In this document: positions 8,254 to 17,999 of the stretch, piece by piece
Numbering within the stretch: the first letter of the stretch is position 1
Layout of the letters: each line of letters begins with the position of its first letter
From: Syntrophobacter fumaroxidans MPOB
GTDB taxonomy: Bacteria; Desulfobacterota; Syntrophobacteria; Syntrophobacterales; Syntrophobacteraceae
Assembly: GCF_000014965.1 (NCBI RefSeq)
Contig: NC_008554.1
Location: 2,220,001 to 2,284,000 of the forward strand
DNA: 64,000 bases
Direction of reading: 5' to 3'
Notes under the pieces: model-generated
What the model saw: only the letters and a program-made list of their open reading frames with translations
Told to the model about the DNA's origin: nothing
The model's database searches: none
Program-made: the position numbers and the translations under genes

Positions 8254-9089
8254 GGTTGCACTTTCTTGCCCGTCACGGAGATGAAAACATCCTCCAGGTT
8301 GACCCTGCGCAGGGAGAAGCTCCCCTTTTGGGTTTCAATATGCCGGTTGGCTTCCTCCCGGTCTTTGAAATACGCGGTCTCCATGTCGCCGTCGACGATC
8401 TTGTCCAGGGCCCAGGAACCGAGTCGCGCCATGAGGTCCCGGGGAGTGTCGAGGGCCACGATCGTCCCCTCATTGAGAAAGGCCACGCGGTCGGCCAGGA
8501 ATTCGGCTTCCTCGATGTAATGCGTGGTGAGAAAGACGGTGCATCCCTTCTGCTGAATCTTTTTGACCAGCGACCAGATGCGCCTGCGTATGGTCGGGTC
8601 CAGCCCCACCGTGGGTTCGTCCAGGAACAGGATCCGCGGCGAATGCATCAGCGCCCGCGCCACCATCACCCGCCGTTTCAACCCCCCGGAGAGCTGCTTG
8701 ACGGGGCTGTTCCTCCGGTCGTTGATTTCCACGTAGTCGAGCAGCTCATCGATGCGCGCGGCGCGCTCGCGCCGCTTCATGTGAAAGAGTTTCCCGTGGA
8801 TGTTGAGGTTTTCGACCACGGTGAGCTCATGATCGAGGTTGAGGGTTTGCGGCACCAGGCCGCACTGCCTTTTGGCTTCGAGCGTCTCCGAGATGACGTG
8901 AAAGCCGTGCAGCCAAGCGTCTCCGGTAGTAGGGTAGGCCAGCCCCGTGAGAATCCTGATGGTGGTGGTCTTGCCCGATCCGTTGGGGCCCAGGTAGGCG
9001 AACAGCTCCCCCTCCTCCACGTGGAGGTCGACCCCCCGCAGGGCGTGCACGGATTTGTACTTCTTGGTGAGTTTGTCGATCCGGATCAC
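8250..9089 (-). CDS. ABC transporter ATP-binding protein (ABC-2 exporter)
   Basis: 279 residues. Walker A GPNGSGKT (34-41), signature LSGGLKRR (133-140), Walker B ILFLDE (153-158) and a downstream H-loop region FLTTHYIEEAE are all present, so the subunit should be an active ATPase. The C-terminal extension of about 70 residues, ending in EDVFISVTGK, is typical of the DrrA/CcmA-like exporter ATPases. Pairs with the permease downstream by a 4-base overlap. Confidence 0.92.
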   Translation of the reverse strand: MIRIDKLTKKYKSVHALRGVDLHVEEGELFAYLGPNGSGKTTTIRILTGLAYPTTGDAWLHGFHVISETLEAKRQCGLVPQTLNLDHELTVVENLNIHGKLFHMKRRERAARIDELLDYVEINDRRNSPVKQLSGGLKRRVMVARALMHSPRILFLDEPTVGLDPTIRRRIWSLVKKIQQKGCTVFLTTHYIEEAEFLADRVAFLNEGTIVALDTPRDLMARLGSWALDKIVDGDMETAYFKDREEANRHIETQKGSFSLRRVNLEDVFISVTGKKVQP

Positions 9090-9486
9090 GGAGGCGGCCC
9101 GTCGTTCATGACTCGCGGTTCACGGCTCATCGTCGGTCGCGGACCATTCAATCCTGCCGATGTCGGCCAGGAGAAGGTCGAACATCCAACTTTCGATATC
9201 GCTCCGGTCCCGCAACGGTTTGCGAATCCCGGTCGGGTGCACATGCAGCCCATTGACAACTGCGGCTTTTTCGAATATCCGAAGGGCTCCCGTCCATGGG
9301 AGAACCACGGCCGTGTTGCCGCGTGCTCCTGTCTTTCGGTCCCGCCGGGGACCTGCGGCCATCGCGAAGACCGAGGCGCCAAGGCACTTTGCGACCGAAG
9401 ACAACCGTCTGTCAAGGGTGTTCTCCGGCGGCAGACCCGCGACGGGATGTCCCGGCGCCTTGAACCCTGGAATTGTAATTGAATTA
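9090..9486. other. Divergent intergenic region
   Basis: Region between the ABC transporter start and the activase promoter. Short open frames on both strands have no recognisable product. I see nothing convincing in it. Confidence 0.4.
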
Positions 9487-9515
9487 TTGAAGAAGTTGAT
9501 CGAAAAAATTATACT
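9487..9515 (+). promoter_or_regulatory. Promoter of the activase-RNase G block
   Basis: TTGAAG at 9487-9492, 17-base spacer, TATACT at 9510-9515, in a locally AT-rich stretch. It is followed by the small inverted repeat CCGGAT-C-ATCCGG in the leader and by an AAAGGA Shine-Dalgarno before the gene at 9582. Confidence 0.6.
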
Positions 9516-9581
9516 ACGTCATTTTGAACGGCCGGATCATCCGGAATTCATTTTTTATTAACGGGATCAAAGGAAAGCTTT

Positions 9582-12500
9582 ATGGAGTACGATGTAGGAG
9601 TCGACGCCGGTTCGGTGAGCATCAACTGTGTCGTGATCGACGATCGGCAACAAATCGTGGTCGAGGTGCCTTACCTGCGCCATTTCGGGTTGGCATTCGA
9701 AGAAACCCGCAGAGTGCTCTCCAAACTTTTCAGTCCCGCCTTTCTGAAAGGCGAACACACCATACGGTCCGTTTCCTTCACGGGGGTCCACGGGCAGTTG
9801 ATCGCCAGGACGCTGGGGGCTCCCTGCGAGGTGGAGACGATCGCCCAGGTACTGGGGGCCAACCTTGTGGTCCCTGGAGTACGGAGCATCATCAGCATCG
9901 GCGGCCAGGACGCGTCCCTGTTCCAACTCGCCCACGAGAACGGCCATTGGCATCTCGAAGCCTTCAACATGAACGGTCCCTGCGCCTCGGGCACCGGATC
10001 GTTCATCGATCAGCAGGCGGAGCGGCTCGCCCTGTCCATGTACGGCCCCGACTTCAACATGGACCAGGACAAGCTCCAACAGACGCTCCAGGATTTCATC
10101 GCCCTGGGGCTGAAGAGCACCTACCCGGCTCCGGTGGCCTGCCGCTGCACGGTGTTCACCAAGTCCGACATGATCCACCTGCAGAATAAAGGGGAGACCC
10201 TGCCGAACATCATCGCCGGACTTCATTACGGCAATGCCGCCAATTACCTCAGCACCATCGTGGCGAACCGGGAGCTGATCGAACCCGTCATTTTCATCGG
10301 GGGAATGGCATCCAACGAGCTCCAGGTCCGGGCCATGCAGCACTACTTTCCAAACCTGCTGGTACCGGCGTATCACACTTCCCTGGGCGCCCTGGGCGTC
10401 GCTCTTCAGGCCCAGAAGCAGGGTTGGCGAAACCGGGTGGACCTGTCTCGGCTCGACGCTTCGCACTCCGGATCGGAGGAACATTTCCCCAAGGCGGAAC
10501 GGCTTCGACTGGAATTCACTCACTTCGACTCGGACAACTCCCTGTCCCCCTGGGGAACACGGCACAAGAAGCCGGTTCAGGCGTACCTCGGCGTGGACAT
10601 CGGGTCCACCACCACCAAGTATGCCCTCATCGACGACCAGTTGCGGATCATTCACAAGTGCTATCTGCCCACCCGGGGCAAGCCCATCGAGGTGACCCAG
10701 CAGTTGCTCCGGACGCTGCACAAGGAGGTGGGCAGGAACATCCGGCTCATGGCCATCGCCACCACCGGATCGGGCCGGAACGTGGCCGGGGATTTCCTGA
10801 GCGCCGACCTGATCATCGACGAGATCACCGCGCACGCGCGCGGAGCCGTCCAGGTGGATCCCGAGATCGATACCATCTTTGAAATCGGCGGGCAGGATTC
10901 CAAGTACATCCGCATCGAAAACACCCACCCGCTCGATTTCGACATGAACAAGGTCTGCGCCGCGGGAACGGGCAGCTTTCTTCATGAGCTGGCCAACAAG
11001 ATGAAAATCAACATCGTGGAGGAATTCCAGGAAATCGCGCTTTCCGCGCAGGCGCCGATTCACCTGGCGGAACGCTGCACGGTATTCATGGAATCGGACC
11101 TGGCCAGTTACGCGCAAAAGGGAGCGGCGCGGGAGGACCTGATCGGCGGTCTCTGCTATGCCATCGTCTACAACTACCTCAACCGTGTGGTCGAGAAGCG
11201 TTACGTCGGCCAACGGGTCATGTTCCTCGGAGGACCTTCGCTCAACCGGGGCATTGTGGCCGCCTTCGAAAAGGTGCTGGGCCGCGGGGTGCTCGTGCCG
11301 AAACACCGCGAGGTGATGGGGGCTTTCGGCGCCGCGCTGGCGGTGCGCGAGATGTTCGTGAAAGGGGAAGTCAGCCGGATCAGCCGGGACCTGGAAGGAC
11401 TGGCGGCGACCGAGGTGGGATTCTCCGAAAACATCTGCCGCGCGGACAAGAAATGCCACAACGAATGCAAGCTGAAAATCTACAATTTCGGAGGGCACAA
11501 GAGCGTCTGGGGCGGTGATTGCGGGCGCTACGAAGCAAGTCGATACGAGGGGGTTCGCCGGGAAGATCACTTCAAGGAGCGCCAGGACTACTTCCTGGAA
11601 GCCCTGGAGGAAGCGGGAGTCTCCACGACGGACCTCACGCGGATGGACCGTACGGATCGGCCGACCGTTGGAATTCCCATGGCGCTTCATTCCCTCGAGT
11701 GGGGGGTGCTGTGGGCGCACCTGTTCGCGGAGCTCGGCTTTTCGGTGGTGCTCAGCCCCCGAACCAACAACCGCATCGTGCTGAGCGGCGTGGAGAGCAT
11801 GACGGCGGAAACGTGCTTTCCCGTGAAGGTCTTTCACGGGCACGTGCGTCACTTGCTCGACCGGGCGGAATACCTGTTCCTGCCGAACGTCATCAACATG
11901 CCGACGCCGAGCAGCGAAGAGACCGGGTTTTTCTGTCCGCTCGTGGAGAGTTCCCAGTACATGGTAAGGGCGGCCTGCTCCGTGCCGGACAAGCGGATGA
12001 TCCGGCCGACCCTGCATTTGAAGGACGACCTGAAACACCTGGCGCGCTCCTTCCTGCAGGGTTTCCCCGACGTGCTGCGCCCGGGGGCGACGCGGATGGA
12101 AAAGGCGATAGAACGTGCCTGGGCAAGGCAGACGGCCTTCCGGGATCGATTACATTCCCGGGGCAGGGAAATCCTCGCGCGCACGAGCGCCGATGAACCC
12201 GTCTGGATCGTCACGGGCCGCGCCTACAACCTGCATGACGAGAGGCTCAACCTTCAACTGGGAAAGCAGCTCGCCAAGCTGGGCATCCTTGCGCTGCCCA
12301 TGGACTATCTGAACGCGGACGATGAAGATCTGAGCGATTTCCCCAACATGTACTGGGGGCTGGGGGCGAGGATCCTGCGTACCGCCAAGCGCATCGCCCG
12401 CAATCGGAACTGGTATGGAGTACACCTCACCAACTTCAGTTGTGGAGCGGATTCTTTCATGGAGCACTTCTACCGGCATGCGCTCAGGGAGAAGCCGTCC

Positions 12501-12647
12501 CTGATTCTCGAGCTGGACGAGCACAGCGCCGTCGCCGGTCTGCTGACCCGCATCGAAGCGTATCAGAACGTCGTGAAGAATCTGCAGGAAAAGAACGCGC
12601 CGCAGACGGGCAATGAAGGGATGCCCTGCCAGGCTCTCGGCCGATAG
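9582..12647 (+). CDS. Acyl-CoA dehydratase activase-related protein (double ASKHA domain plus DUF2229)
   Basis: 1021 residues, a multi-domain member of the BcrAD/BadF/HgdC family. Two ASKHA ATPase units in tandem start at GVDAGSVSINC (residue 6) and GVDIGSTTTKYAL (near residue 335). Each carries the cluster-cysteine context (NGPCASGTGSF with CRCTVF; KVCAAGTGSF with ERCTVF). From about residue 620 there is a Cys-rich CRADKKCHNECK segment, and then a DUF2229/HgdB-like half. Such proteins are thought to use ATP to inject an electron into a [4Fe-4S] partner, as in 2-hydroxyacyl-CoA dehydratases and benzoyl-CoA reductases. No dehydratase is encoded nearby, so the substrate is unknown. It is likely cotranscribed with the related protein downstream. 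Confidence 0.88.
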   Translation: MEYDVGVDAGSVSINCVVIDDRQQIVVEVPYLRHFGLAFEETRRVLSKLFSPAFLKGEHTIRSVSFTGVHGQLIARTLGAPCEVETIAQVLGANLVVPGVRSIISIGGQDASLFQLAHENGHWHLEAFNMNGPCASGTGSFIDQQAERLALSMYGPDFNMDQDKLQQTLQDFIALGLKSTYPAPVACRCTVFTKSDMIHLQNKGETLPNIIAGLHYGNAANYLSTIVANRELIEPVIFIGGMASNELQVRAMQHYFPNLLVPAYHTSLGALGVALQAQKQGWRNRVDLSRLDASHSGSEEHFPKAERLRLEFTHFDSDNSLSPWGTRHKKPVQAYLGVDIGSTTTKYALIDDQLRIIHKCYLPTRGKPIEVTQQLLRTLHKEVGRNIRLMAIATTGSGRNVAGDFLSADLIIDEITAHARGAVQVDPEIDTIFEIGGQDSKYIRIENTHPLDFDMNKVCAAGTGSFLHELANKMKINIVEEFQEIALSAQAPIHLAERCTVFMESDLASYAQKGAAREDLIGGLCYAIVYNYLNRVVEKRYVGQRVMFLGGPSLNRGIVAAFEKVLGRGVLVPKHREVMGAFGAALAVREMFVKGEVSRISRDLEGLAATEVGFSENICRADKKCHNECKLKIYNFGGHKSVWGGDCGRYEASRYEGVRREDHFKERQDYFLEALEEAGVSTTDLTRMDRTDRPTVGIPMALHSLEWGVLWAHLFAELGFSVVLSPRTNNRIVLSGVESMTAETCFPVKVFHGHVRHLLDRAEYLFLPNVINMPTPSSEETGFFCPLVESSQYMVRAACSVPDKRMIRPTLHLKDDLKHLARSFLQGFPDVLRPGATRMEKAIERAWARQTAFRDRLHSRGREILARTSADEPVWIVTGRAYNLHDERLNLQLGKQLAKLGILALPMDYLNADDEDLSDFPNMYWGLGARILRTAKRIARNRNWYGVHLTNFSCGADSFMEHFYRHALREKPSLILELDEHSAVAGLLTRIEAYQNVVKNLQEKNAPQTGNEGMPCQALGR

Positions 12648-13002
12648 GACCGCCCGGAACGCGGACGATCCTTCGCCAAAGCGGGCGAGAACGGTTTTGG
12701 GGTCGTCCCGGGAGGTCGCCGTACGCCGGGGGTCCACGGCAAACGGCGATCCTCGGCTCCTTTGTTCCGGCGCACGCGCGAGTCCGGCGCGGGTCGGCTC
12801 TCCCGACGCCCGGGCATGCCCATCATTCCCGGGCGGTCGGAAGTCACGGGGGCCTCGGGGGCTCCCGCATTCCGGCACGCACCGGGGTGACGATTGGAGC
12901 GGTTGGGATTGGTCCAACGCACAGACAATGACATTTTGCATTGACGATCATCTGCGGAGCCTCACGGCACGCGATTCGTATCGGGTTCGGAAAGAACGAA
13001 GA
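12648..13002. other. Spacer between the two activase-related genes
   Basis: 355 bases. The downstream frame is open through this stretch as far back as 12613, but it lacks family resemblance until about 13030, and the sequence is low-complexity Arg/Pro/Ser codons. Best read as non-coding. An alternative ATG at 12928 would add 25 residues. Confidence 0.45.
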
Positions 13003-14364
13003 ATGGCAGTTTCCAACGATCGTTCGTCCTTTGATCGGTTCCACACCAGCGTCAGACAGTTCGATGTTTCCGGCAAGACCCTGCTGCTGCCGGACATGGC
13101 CCCTTTCGGGGCACGGCTTCTTGCAGCGTGCTTTCGCGCCGTCGGGGTCAATGCCAAGGTCATGGAGACTTACACCGGCCTGGCCCTGGGCAAGGAATTC
13201 ACCTCGGGGAAAGAGTGCTTCCCCTGCCAGGTGACCCTCGGCGACATCCTGTACCACCTCCAGAAGGAAAAGGAACGACTCGGTTCCTCCTTTTCCCCGG
13301 ACCGGTACGTGTACTTCATGCCGGAGGCGGACGGCCCCTGCCGCTTCGGCATGTATAACAAGCTTCAGCGGCTGATCCTCGACCGTTTCCCCGAATTCAA
13401 GGAAATTCCCATCGTCTATCTGTCCACCGAAGACTCCTACGCGACGGGCGGCATCATGCCGCCGGAGGAGTCGTCCATCTTCCGGAAACTGAGCTACGTC
13501 GCCATCATCGTTGCGGACGTGATGGACCGTGTTGTCTGGCGGATTCGGCCTTACGAAAGCCGCCCCGGCGCCACGGACGCCTTCATGGCCCAGGCCGTTG
13601 ACGCCATGGCCGCAACCATCGAAGAGGTGGGGGCCGCGCTCAATTTCCCCAGGCTTCTCGATCAGCTCGAAGAGGTCGTCGTCGCCGCCCGGAACATCGC
13701 CGATCCGCGCATACCCCGCAAGCCGCGTATCGGCATCGTGGGCGAAATATACCTGCGCTGTCACCCGGATTCGAACCAGAACATCATCCGCGAGCTGGAA
13801 AAATGCGGCGCCGAGGTCCTGGACGCTTCCCTGGGCGAGTGGGTCAATTTCGTCACTTTCGAGCAGGAAAGGAAATTGCGGAGGGCCTGGAAAATCGCGT
13901 GGCTCGACCGCAACCATTCCCGGCTCCGGAAGGTCACCCGCGCACTGTTCGGCAACCTGATCGAGGGACTCTACCAGCAGGTGCGGCAACACCAGGTCTA
14001 TCGAAGGGCGCTAAAGCATCTGGACATACCGGTCGATCACAGTATACGGAAGATCGAGCGCCGGCTGCAGCGCGACCGGCTCTTCACCTTCGATATCGGG
14101 ACCGAAGCGGCGCTCAGTATCGGCGGTGCTCTCGAATACGCCCACGAGGGGTTCGACGGCGTCGTCAATGTTTTTCCCTTCACGTGCATGCCCAGCACCA
14201 TCTGCGCCTCCATTCTGAAGCCGCTGCTGCATGACATGAAGGTCCCGTATCTCGACGCGCCTTACGACGGAGCCATTCAGCCCAATCGGGAAACCGCCCT
14301 GCGCACCTTCGTCTATCAGGCAAAACAGCACCTTGAATCTCGCACCGCGAGAACGAAACGATAA
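13003..14364 (+). CDS. HgdB/DUF2229-like CoA-activase partner protein
   Basis: 453 residues, related to the C-terminal half of the preceding protein and to the cluster-binding subunits of 2-hydroxyglutaryl-CoA dehydratase. Conserved cysteines include C72 and C75 (SGKECFPC) and the Cys in EADGPCRFGMYN, consistent with an iron-sulfur cluster. The likely role is electron acceptor or partner of the ASKHA activase. The ATG at 13003 is chosen because similarity starts just after it. The 3' end is only 8 bases from RNase G, so the two are probably cotranscribed. The true substrate is not visible. Confidence 0.8.
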   Translation: MAVSNDRSSFDRFHTSVRQFDVSGKTLLLPDMAPFGARLLAACFRAVGVNAKVMETYTGLALGKEFTSGKECFPCQVTLGDILYHLQKEKERLGSSFSPDRYVYFMPEADGPCRFGMYNKLQRLILDRFPEFKEIPIVYLSTEDSYATGGIMPPEESSIFRKLSYVAIIVADVMDRVVWRIRPYESRPGATDAFMAQAVDAMAATIEEVGAALNFPRLLDQLEEVVVAARNIADPRIPRKPRIGIVGEIYLRCHPDSNQNIIRELEKCGAEVLDASLGEWVNFVTFEQERKLRRAWKIAWLDRNHSRLRKVTRALFGNLIEGLYQQVRQHQVYRRALKHLDIPVDHSIRKIERRLQRDRLFTFDIGTEAALSIGGALEYAHEGFDGVVNVFPFTCMPSTICASILKPLLHDMKVPYLDAPYDGAIQPNRETALRTFVYQAKQHLESRTARTKR

Positions 14365-14372
14365 GGCAAGAC

Positions 14373-15860
14373 ATGTCTCAAACCATGATCATCAATGCAA
14401 TACATCCTGAGGAATTTCGCGTCGCTCTTATGGAAGGCCAGACACTGGAAGGTTTTTTCATTGAAACGGCCACACGCGGAAAAGTTGTCGGCAACATCTA
14501 CAAGGGCATCGTCACCCACGTTCAGCCCAGTCTCCAGGCCGCTTTCGTCAACTACGGGATGGAGCGCAACGGCTTTCTTCCCTTCCCCGAGATCCACCCC
14601 GAGTACTACGAAGAGGACTCGGACGAAAGGGTGCGCATCCAGGATGTGATCCATTCGGGACAAGAGGTCCTGGTCCAGGTCGTCAAGGAAGAGCTCGGGA
14701 GCAAGGGTGCTCTGCTGACCACCTATATCTCGCTGGCGGGGCGCGATGTTGTCTTGATGCCGGGTCAGAGTCAACGCGGAGTATCCCGAAAGATCGAGGA
14801 CGGAGGCCAGCGCGAACGTCTCAAGGAACTGGCGGGCGATTTGAAGGTCCCGGAAGAATTCGGGGTGATCCTTCGAACGGCGGCCGAGGGACGAACCAAG
14901 CGGGAGGTAACCAAGGACTTCAATCACCTCATGAAGATCTGGGAAGAGATCAGGAAACACGTCCAGGAGACTCCCGCGCCCGCGCTCATTTACAAGGAAC
15001 AGGACCTGGCGGTTCGCGTGATCCGGGACTACTTCAATCCGAACATCAAGACCATCCTGGTGGACGACCGGGAAGTCCTCAAACAGGTCAAGGATTTCAT
15101 TCGCATCATCAGCCCCAGGCATGACCGGGTCGTGCGGTTTTACAAGGAAGACGGGCCGATCACCGGCAAGTACAATCTCGAAGAGCAGATCGCCCAGATC
15201 TTCCGCAAGAAGGTTCCTCTCAAGTCCGGGGGCCACCTGGTTATCGACCCCACCGAAGCCCTGGTGGCCGTCGACGTGAATTCGGGCCGCACCAACAGCG
15301 GCGAGGGGGCGCTCGAGGAGATGGTCTTCAAGGTCAACATGGAGGCCGCCGCGGAAATCCCGCGGCAGCTGCGCCTGAGGGATCTCGGAGGACTTATCGT
15401 CATCGACTTCATCGATATGCGCGACAACCGCCACACTCGCGAGGTGGAACGGCGTCTCAAGGAAGAGATCAAGAAGGACAAAGCCAAAATCACCGTCGGC
15501 CGGATTTCTCGCTTCGGGCTGCTGGAGCTCTCCCGTCAGCATCTCGGGCTGAACATCATGCGGGGCTCCTACAAGGAATGCCCGCTGTGCCAGGGCGCCG
15601 GCATGGTTCGTTCGGCGGAAACGACGGCGTTGTGCTACTTGCGCAAGATCTGGCTCACCCTGTCTCAGAAAAAGCCGGCTTCGGTCCGGGCCACCTTCGC
15701 TCCGGAAGTCGCGCATTACCTGCTCAACCGCAAGAGACAGGAACTCACGCGCCTCGAGGAGCGCTACGGCACCAACATCCAGATCGAATCCCTCGCCACC
15801 ATGCTGCCGCACGACGGACACCTCGAATTCACCGCCCGGGAGACCCAGGAGAAACCGTAG
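14373..15860 (+). CDS. rng: Ribonuclease G (Rne/Rng family)
   Basis: 495 residues, the size of RNase G rather than RNase E, since it lacks the long acidic scaffold tail. The S1-type RNA-binding segment is at about 30-110 (GNIYKGIVTHVQPSLQAAFVNYG). Catalytic metal-binding Asp301 (DVNSG) and Asp345 (DFIDM) are intact. The Zn-link CPLC near residues 402-405 should bridge subunits. Endonuclease for rRNA and mRNA 5' processing on the cytosolic face. It starts 8 bases after the activase partner gene and ends in front of a strong terminator. Confidence 0.95.
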   Translation: MSQTMIINAIHPEEFRVALMEGQTLEGFFIETATRGKVVGNIYKGIVTHVQPSLQAAFVNYGMERNGFLPFPEIHPEYYEEDSDERVRIQDVIHSGQEVLVQVVKEELGSKGALLTTYISLAGRDVVLMPGQSQRGVSRKIEDGGQRERLKELAGDLKVPEEFGVILRTAAEGRTKREVTKDFNHLMKIWEEIRKHVQETPAPALIYKEQDLAVRVIRDYFNPNIKTILVDDREVLKQVKDFIRIISPRHDRVVRFYKEDGPITGKYNLEEQIAQIFRKKVPLKSGGHLVIDPTEALVAVDVNSGRTNSGEGALEEMVFKVNMEAAAEIPRQLRLRDLGGLIVIDFIDMRDNRHTREVERRLKEEIKKDKAKITVGRISRFGLLELSRQHLGLNIMRGSYKECPLCQGAGMVRSAETTALCYLRKIWLTLSQKKPASVRATFAPEVAHYLLNRKRQELTRLEERYGTNIQIESLATMLPHDGHLEFTARETQEKP

Positions 15861-15868
15861 GACCATGC

Positions 15869-15900
15869 GCGGGCGGGGCACGTCCCCCGCCCGCTTTTTT
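15869..15900 (+). terminator. Intrinsic terminator after rng
   Basis: Perfect 10-bp stem GCGGGCGGGG/CCCCGCCCGC with loop CACGTC, followed by six T residues. It ends the block that began at 9.5 kb. Confidence 0.9.
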
Positions 15901-16087
15901 CAATACGTTTCCGCCGATGGTTTTTTCACCCACGGCGCACTGAAGGCAGATCGATTATGCCCGCCGCCGATTCGCGCCGCCGGACTTCCCGCCCGAAGAC
16001 CAGCTCTCGAAAAGCTCGAACGACTGATTGAGCACGTGGTGGGCAACGAGTCAAACCGATACCCCGATATCCTGGCGGAGGACGATC

Positions 16088-16567
16088 ATGAGTGAGAGAG
16101 CACAGGAACTGGCGAAGAGTCTCAGGGCATTCAACCGTGGAGTGATCGCTTTTGTGGAGGGGTGCGCCGAGGAGCAGTGGAATAAGGTGTGCGCCTGGGA
16201 GCAGTGGCCCGTGGGCGTGACGGCGCGGCACATCGGCGCGGGCCATTACACCATCCTCGACCTGGTAAAGATGATCGTCGCCGGGGAAAAACTGCCCGAA
16301 ATCACCGCCGCGCAGATCGTGGAGATGGCGAACCGGCATGCCGTGGAACACGCGGACTGCAAGAAGGCGGAAGTACTGGAAGTGCTGGAGAAGAACGGTG
16401 AGATGCTAGCCGCTTATGTGGCCGGATTGAAAGACGCCGAATTGGACCGGTCCGCCCACCTCGCCCTGGTGAAAGGCAACGTCACCGCCCAGCAGGTCGT
16501 TGAAATGGTGGTCCTGCAGTCCGGCGGCGAGCACTTCGCAAACATGAAAATCGCCGCGGGATCCTGA
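16088..16567 (+). CDS. DinB-like four-helix-bundle protein
   Basis: 159 residues. The helical pattern with EEQWNKVCAWEQWPVGVTARHIGAGHY (in outline), a central His pair, and a C-terminal HFANMK fits the DinB/YfiT superfamily, whose members bind a divalent metal with three His. Catalytic roles in the superfamily vary (thiol transfer, maleylpyruvate isomerase-like), so I name only the fold. Start chosen at ATG 16088, with GGAGGA 6 bases upstream. Isolated gene between the rng terminator and a convergent membrane protein gene. Confidence 0.75.
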   Translation: MSERAQELAKSLRAFNRGVIAFVEGCAEEQWNKVCAWEQWPVGVTARHIGAGHYTILDLVKMIVAGEKLPEITAAQIVEMANRHAVEHADCKKAEVLEVLEKNGEMLAAYVAGLKDAELDRSAHLALVKGNVTAQQVVEMVVLQSGGEHFANMKIAAGS

Positions 16568-16646
16568 GCCTTCCTTATTCCGCGCGTCCAGCCGTCACCG
16601 CGGTGAACGGCGGGAAAGCGATTGCGGATCGGTCTCGCGTTTTCTT

Positions 16647-16677
16647 GTGAAAATGCGCCGGCCCGGCACATTTTCAC
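16647..16677. repeat. Inverted repeat between convergent genes
   Basis: Perfect 9-bp arms GTGAAAATG/CATTTTCAC with a GC-rich loop that can add three more pairs. No T run follows on either strand. It lies between two convergent stops, so a bidirectional terminator is possible. Confidence 0.4.
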
Positions 16678-16791
16678 CCTCCGCTCCGATTCGCCCGGGT
16701 TAGGCGAAGTCGATACAAGGGGCGGAGTTTATCCTGCCCGCGTCCACCTCCCGACGGGCAGGTGCTGTGTCATCATGAACGCAGCTCGGGT

Positions 16792-17751
16792 TCAGTTTGT
16801 AGGCGGAGGGGTGTGAGCGGATGCGGCGCGCGTTTTCATGTAACCTGCCGCCTTGTCCTTCAACTCCCTGAATTTGTCGGAAACCGTTTCCAGCCTGTCT
16901 TCCCATTGCGGGTTGGGAACCTGGCCTTTGACCGCCTCTCTGAACGTGATGATCATGGAAGTCTGGAAGAAGGGCTTGAACAGTGCCAGCTTGACCCCGT
17001 AGGCCAGCGTGAACGCCACCGCAAACCAGAAGAACTTCAGCGTTTCGTTATGGGTCGCGGCGGCCAGGACTCCGAAAGGAACGAGGAAAATGAGGAGCAC
17101 GACCACGAAAGCCACGAAATTGGCCACCGTGCATGCCGCGGCCGTTATCAGGAGGGGCTTCCAGTTCTGAGCGTAAAGGATTACTCCCCGTTTGGCGCTT
17201 TCCCAGATGTTCTCGTCCCCGCGGGACAGGTTGTAGCTCAGGATGGTTTCATCCACGTACGTCAGCGAGAAATTGATCACGCTGTTGGCAATCTTCGTCA
17301 AACCTTCGATGCCGGGCAGGGGAAGGATGTCGGTAACGGCAGCGACGGTCCTGTTGATCGCGCGGATGGTGCCGTCCACCAGGCGGTCCACCAGAAACAG
17401 GACGGACACTTCCTTGAACATCCGGGTCACCAGGTCCTTGCCGTACTGAAACTGGTTGACGCCCTCGGGAAGCGAACCCTTCTGAAGCAGTTCGGTGATC
17501 ACCGCAATGTGGCCGGCATCGACGAGGTAAAGGGCATACTGTTTCCCGACGCGCACCAGGCCGACGAGCAGCGCGACGCCGATGAGAAAGAAGATCACGC
17601 CCCCTCCGCCGAAAACCTTCCCCAGGAGCAGCAGCAGACCGATGATCAACGCTCCGGCCACACCAAGAACGGAGTAGATTCCCATGCGCACCAGCAGGTA
17701 CGGCAACGTTTTGAGCAGAATGTCCAGAGTTTCCCTGTAATAAAAATTCAT
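16792..17751 (-). CDS. Integral membrane protein of unknown function
   Basis: 319 residues. Hydrophobic segments are visible at about 15-50 (two), 50-70, 200-245 and 250-275. A long amphipathic central part (residues 80-190) contains LPLPGIEGLTKIANSVINFSLTYVDETILSYN in outline. A polar tail of about 40 residues ends in Pro/Thr. I do not recognise the family with certainty. The even spacing of glycine-rich segments resembles EI24-like or uncharacterised permease-like proteins. Likely monocistronic, convergent with the DinB-like gene. No signal peptide distinct from the first membrane segment. Confidence 0.8.
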   Translation of the reverse strand: MNFYYRETLDILLKTLPYLLVRMGIYSVLGVAGALIIGLLLLLGKVFGGGGVIFFLIGVALLVGLVRVGKQYALYLVDAGHIAVITELLQKGSLPEGVNQFQYGKDLVTRMFKEVSVLFLVDRLVDGTIRAINRTVAAVTDILPLPGIEGLTKIANSVINFSLTYVDETILSYNLSRGDENIWESAKRGVILYAQNWKPLLITAAACTVANFVAFVVVLLIFLVPFGVLAAATHNETLKFFWFAVAFTLAYGVKLALFKPFFQTSMIITFREAVKGQVPNPQWEDRLETVSDKFRELKDKAAGYMKTRAASAHTPPPTN

Positions 17752-17999
17752 CCGCTACCTCCTTTGGCTGTCTCGACGGACCCTCCCAAACCTTTTTCGC
17801 CGGCCGAAACGACGATCCGAACGTCCGGTTCCCGCCGGAATTGGCGCACTCGGCTCGGCGCTCTCTTCCGCAATCGCATCGGCCATTGAACCCACGACCG
17901 TCCCTGCCGGCCAACCGGTTCCGCAGGGTTACGGCGGTGCGGTCCATCTCTTTTATCGGCTTTTGCGGCGGAGAGGATGACACGGCCGGCGATGCCTCA

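Noticed and set aside
9567-12038. An 823-codon minus-strand frame opposite the activase gene
   Set aside because: Same reason: the plus-strand protein has full ASKHA motifs and the antisense product resembles nothing.
12613-13002. Possible N-terminal extension of the HgdB-like protein
   Set aside because: The frame is open but the sequence is Arg/Pro/Ser-rich and unlike the family. Similarity starts after 13003.
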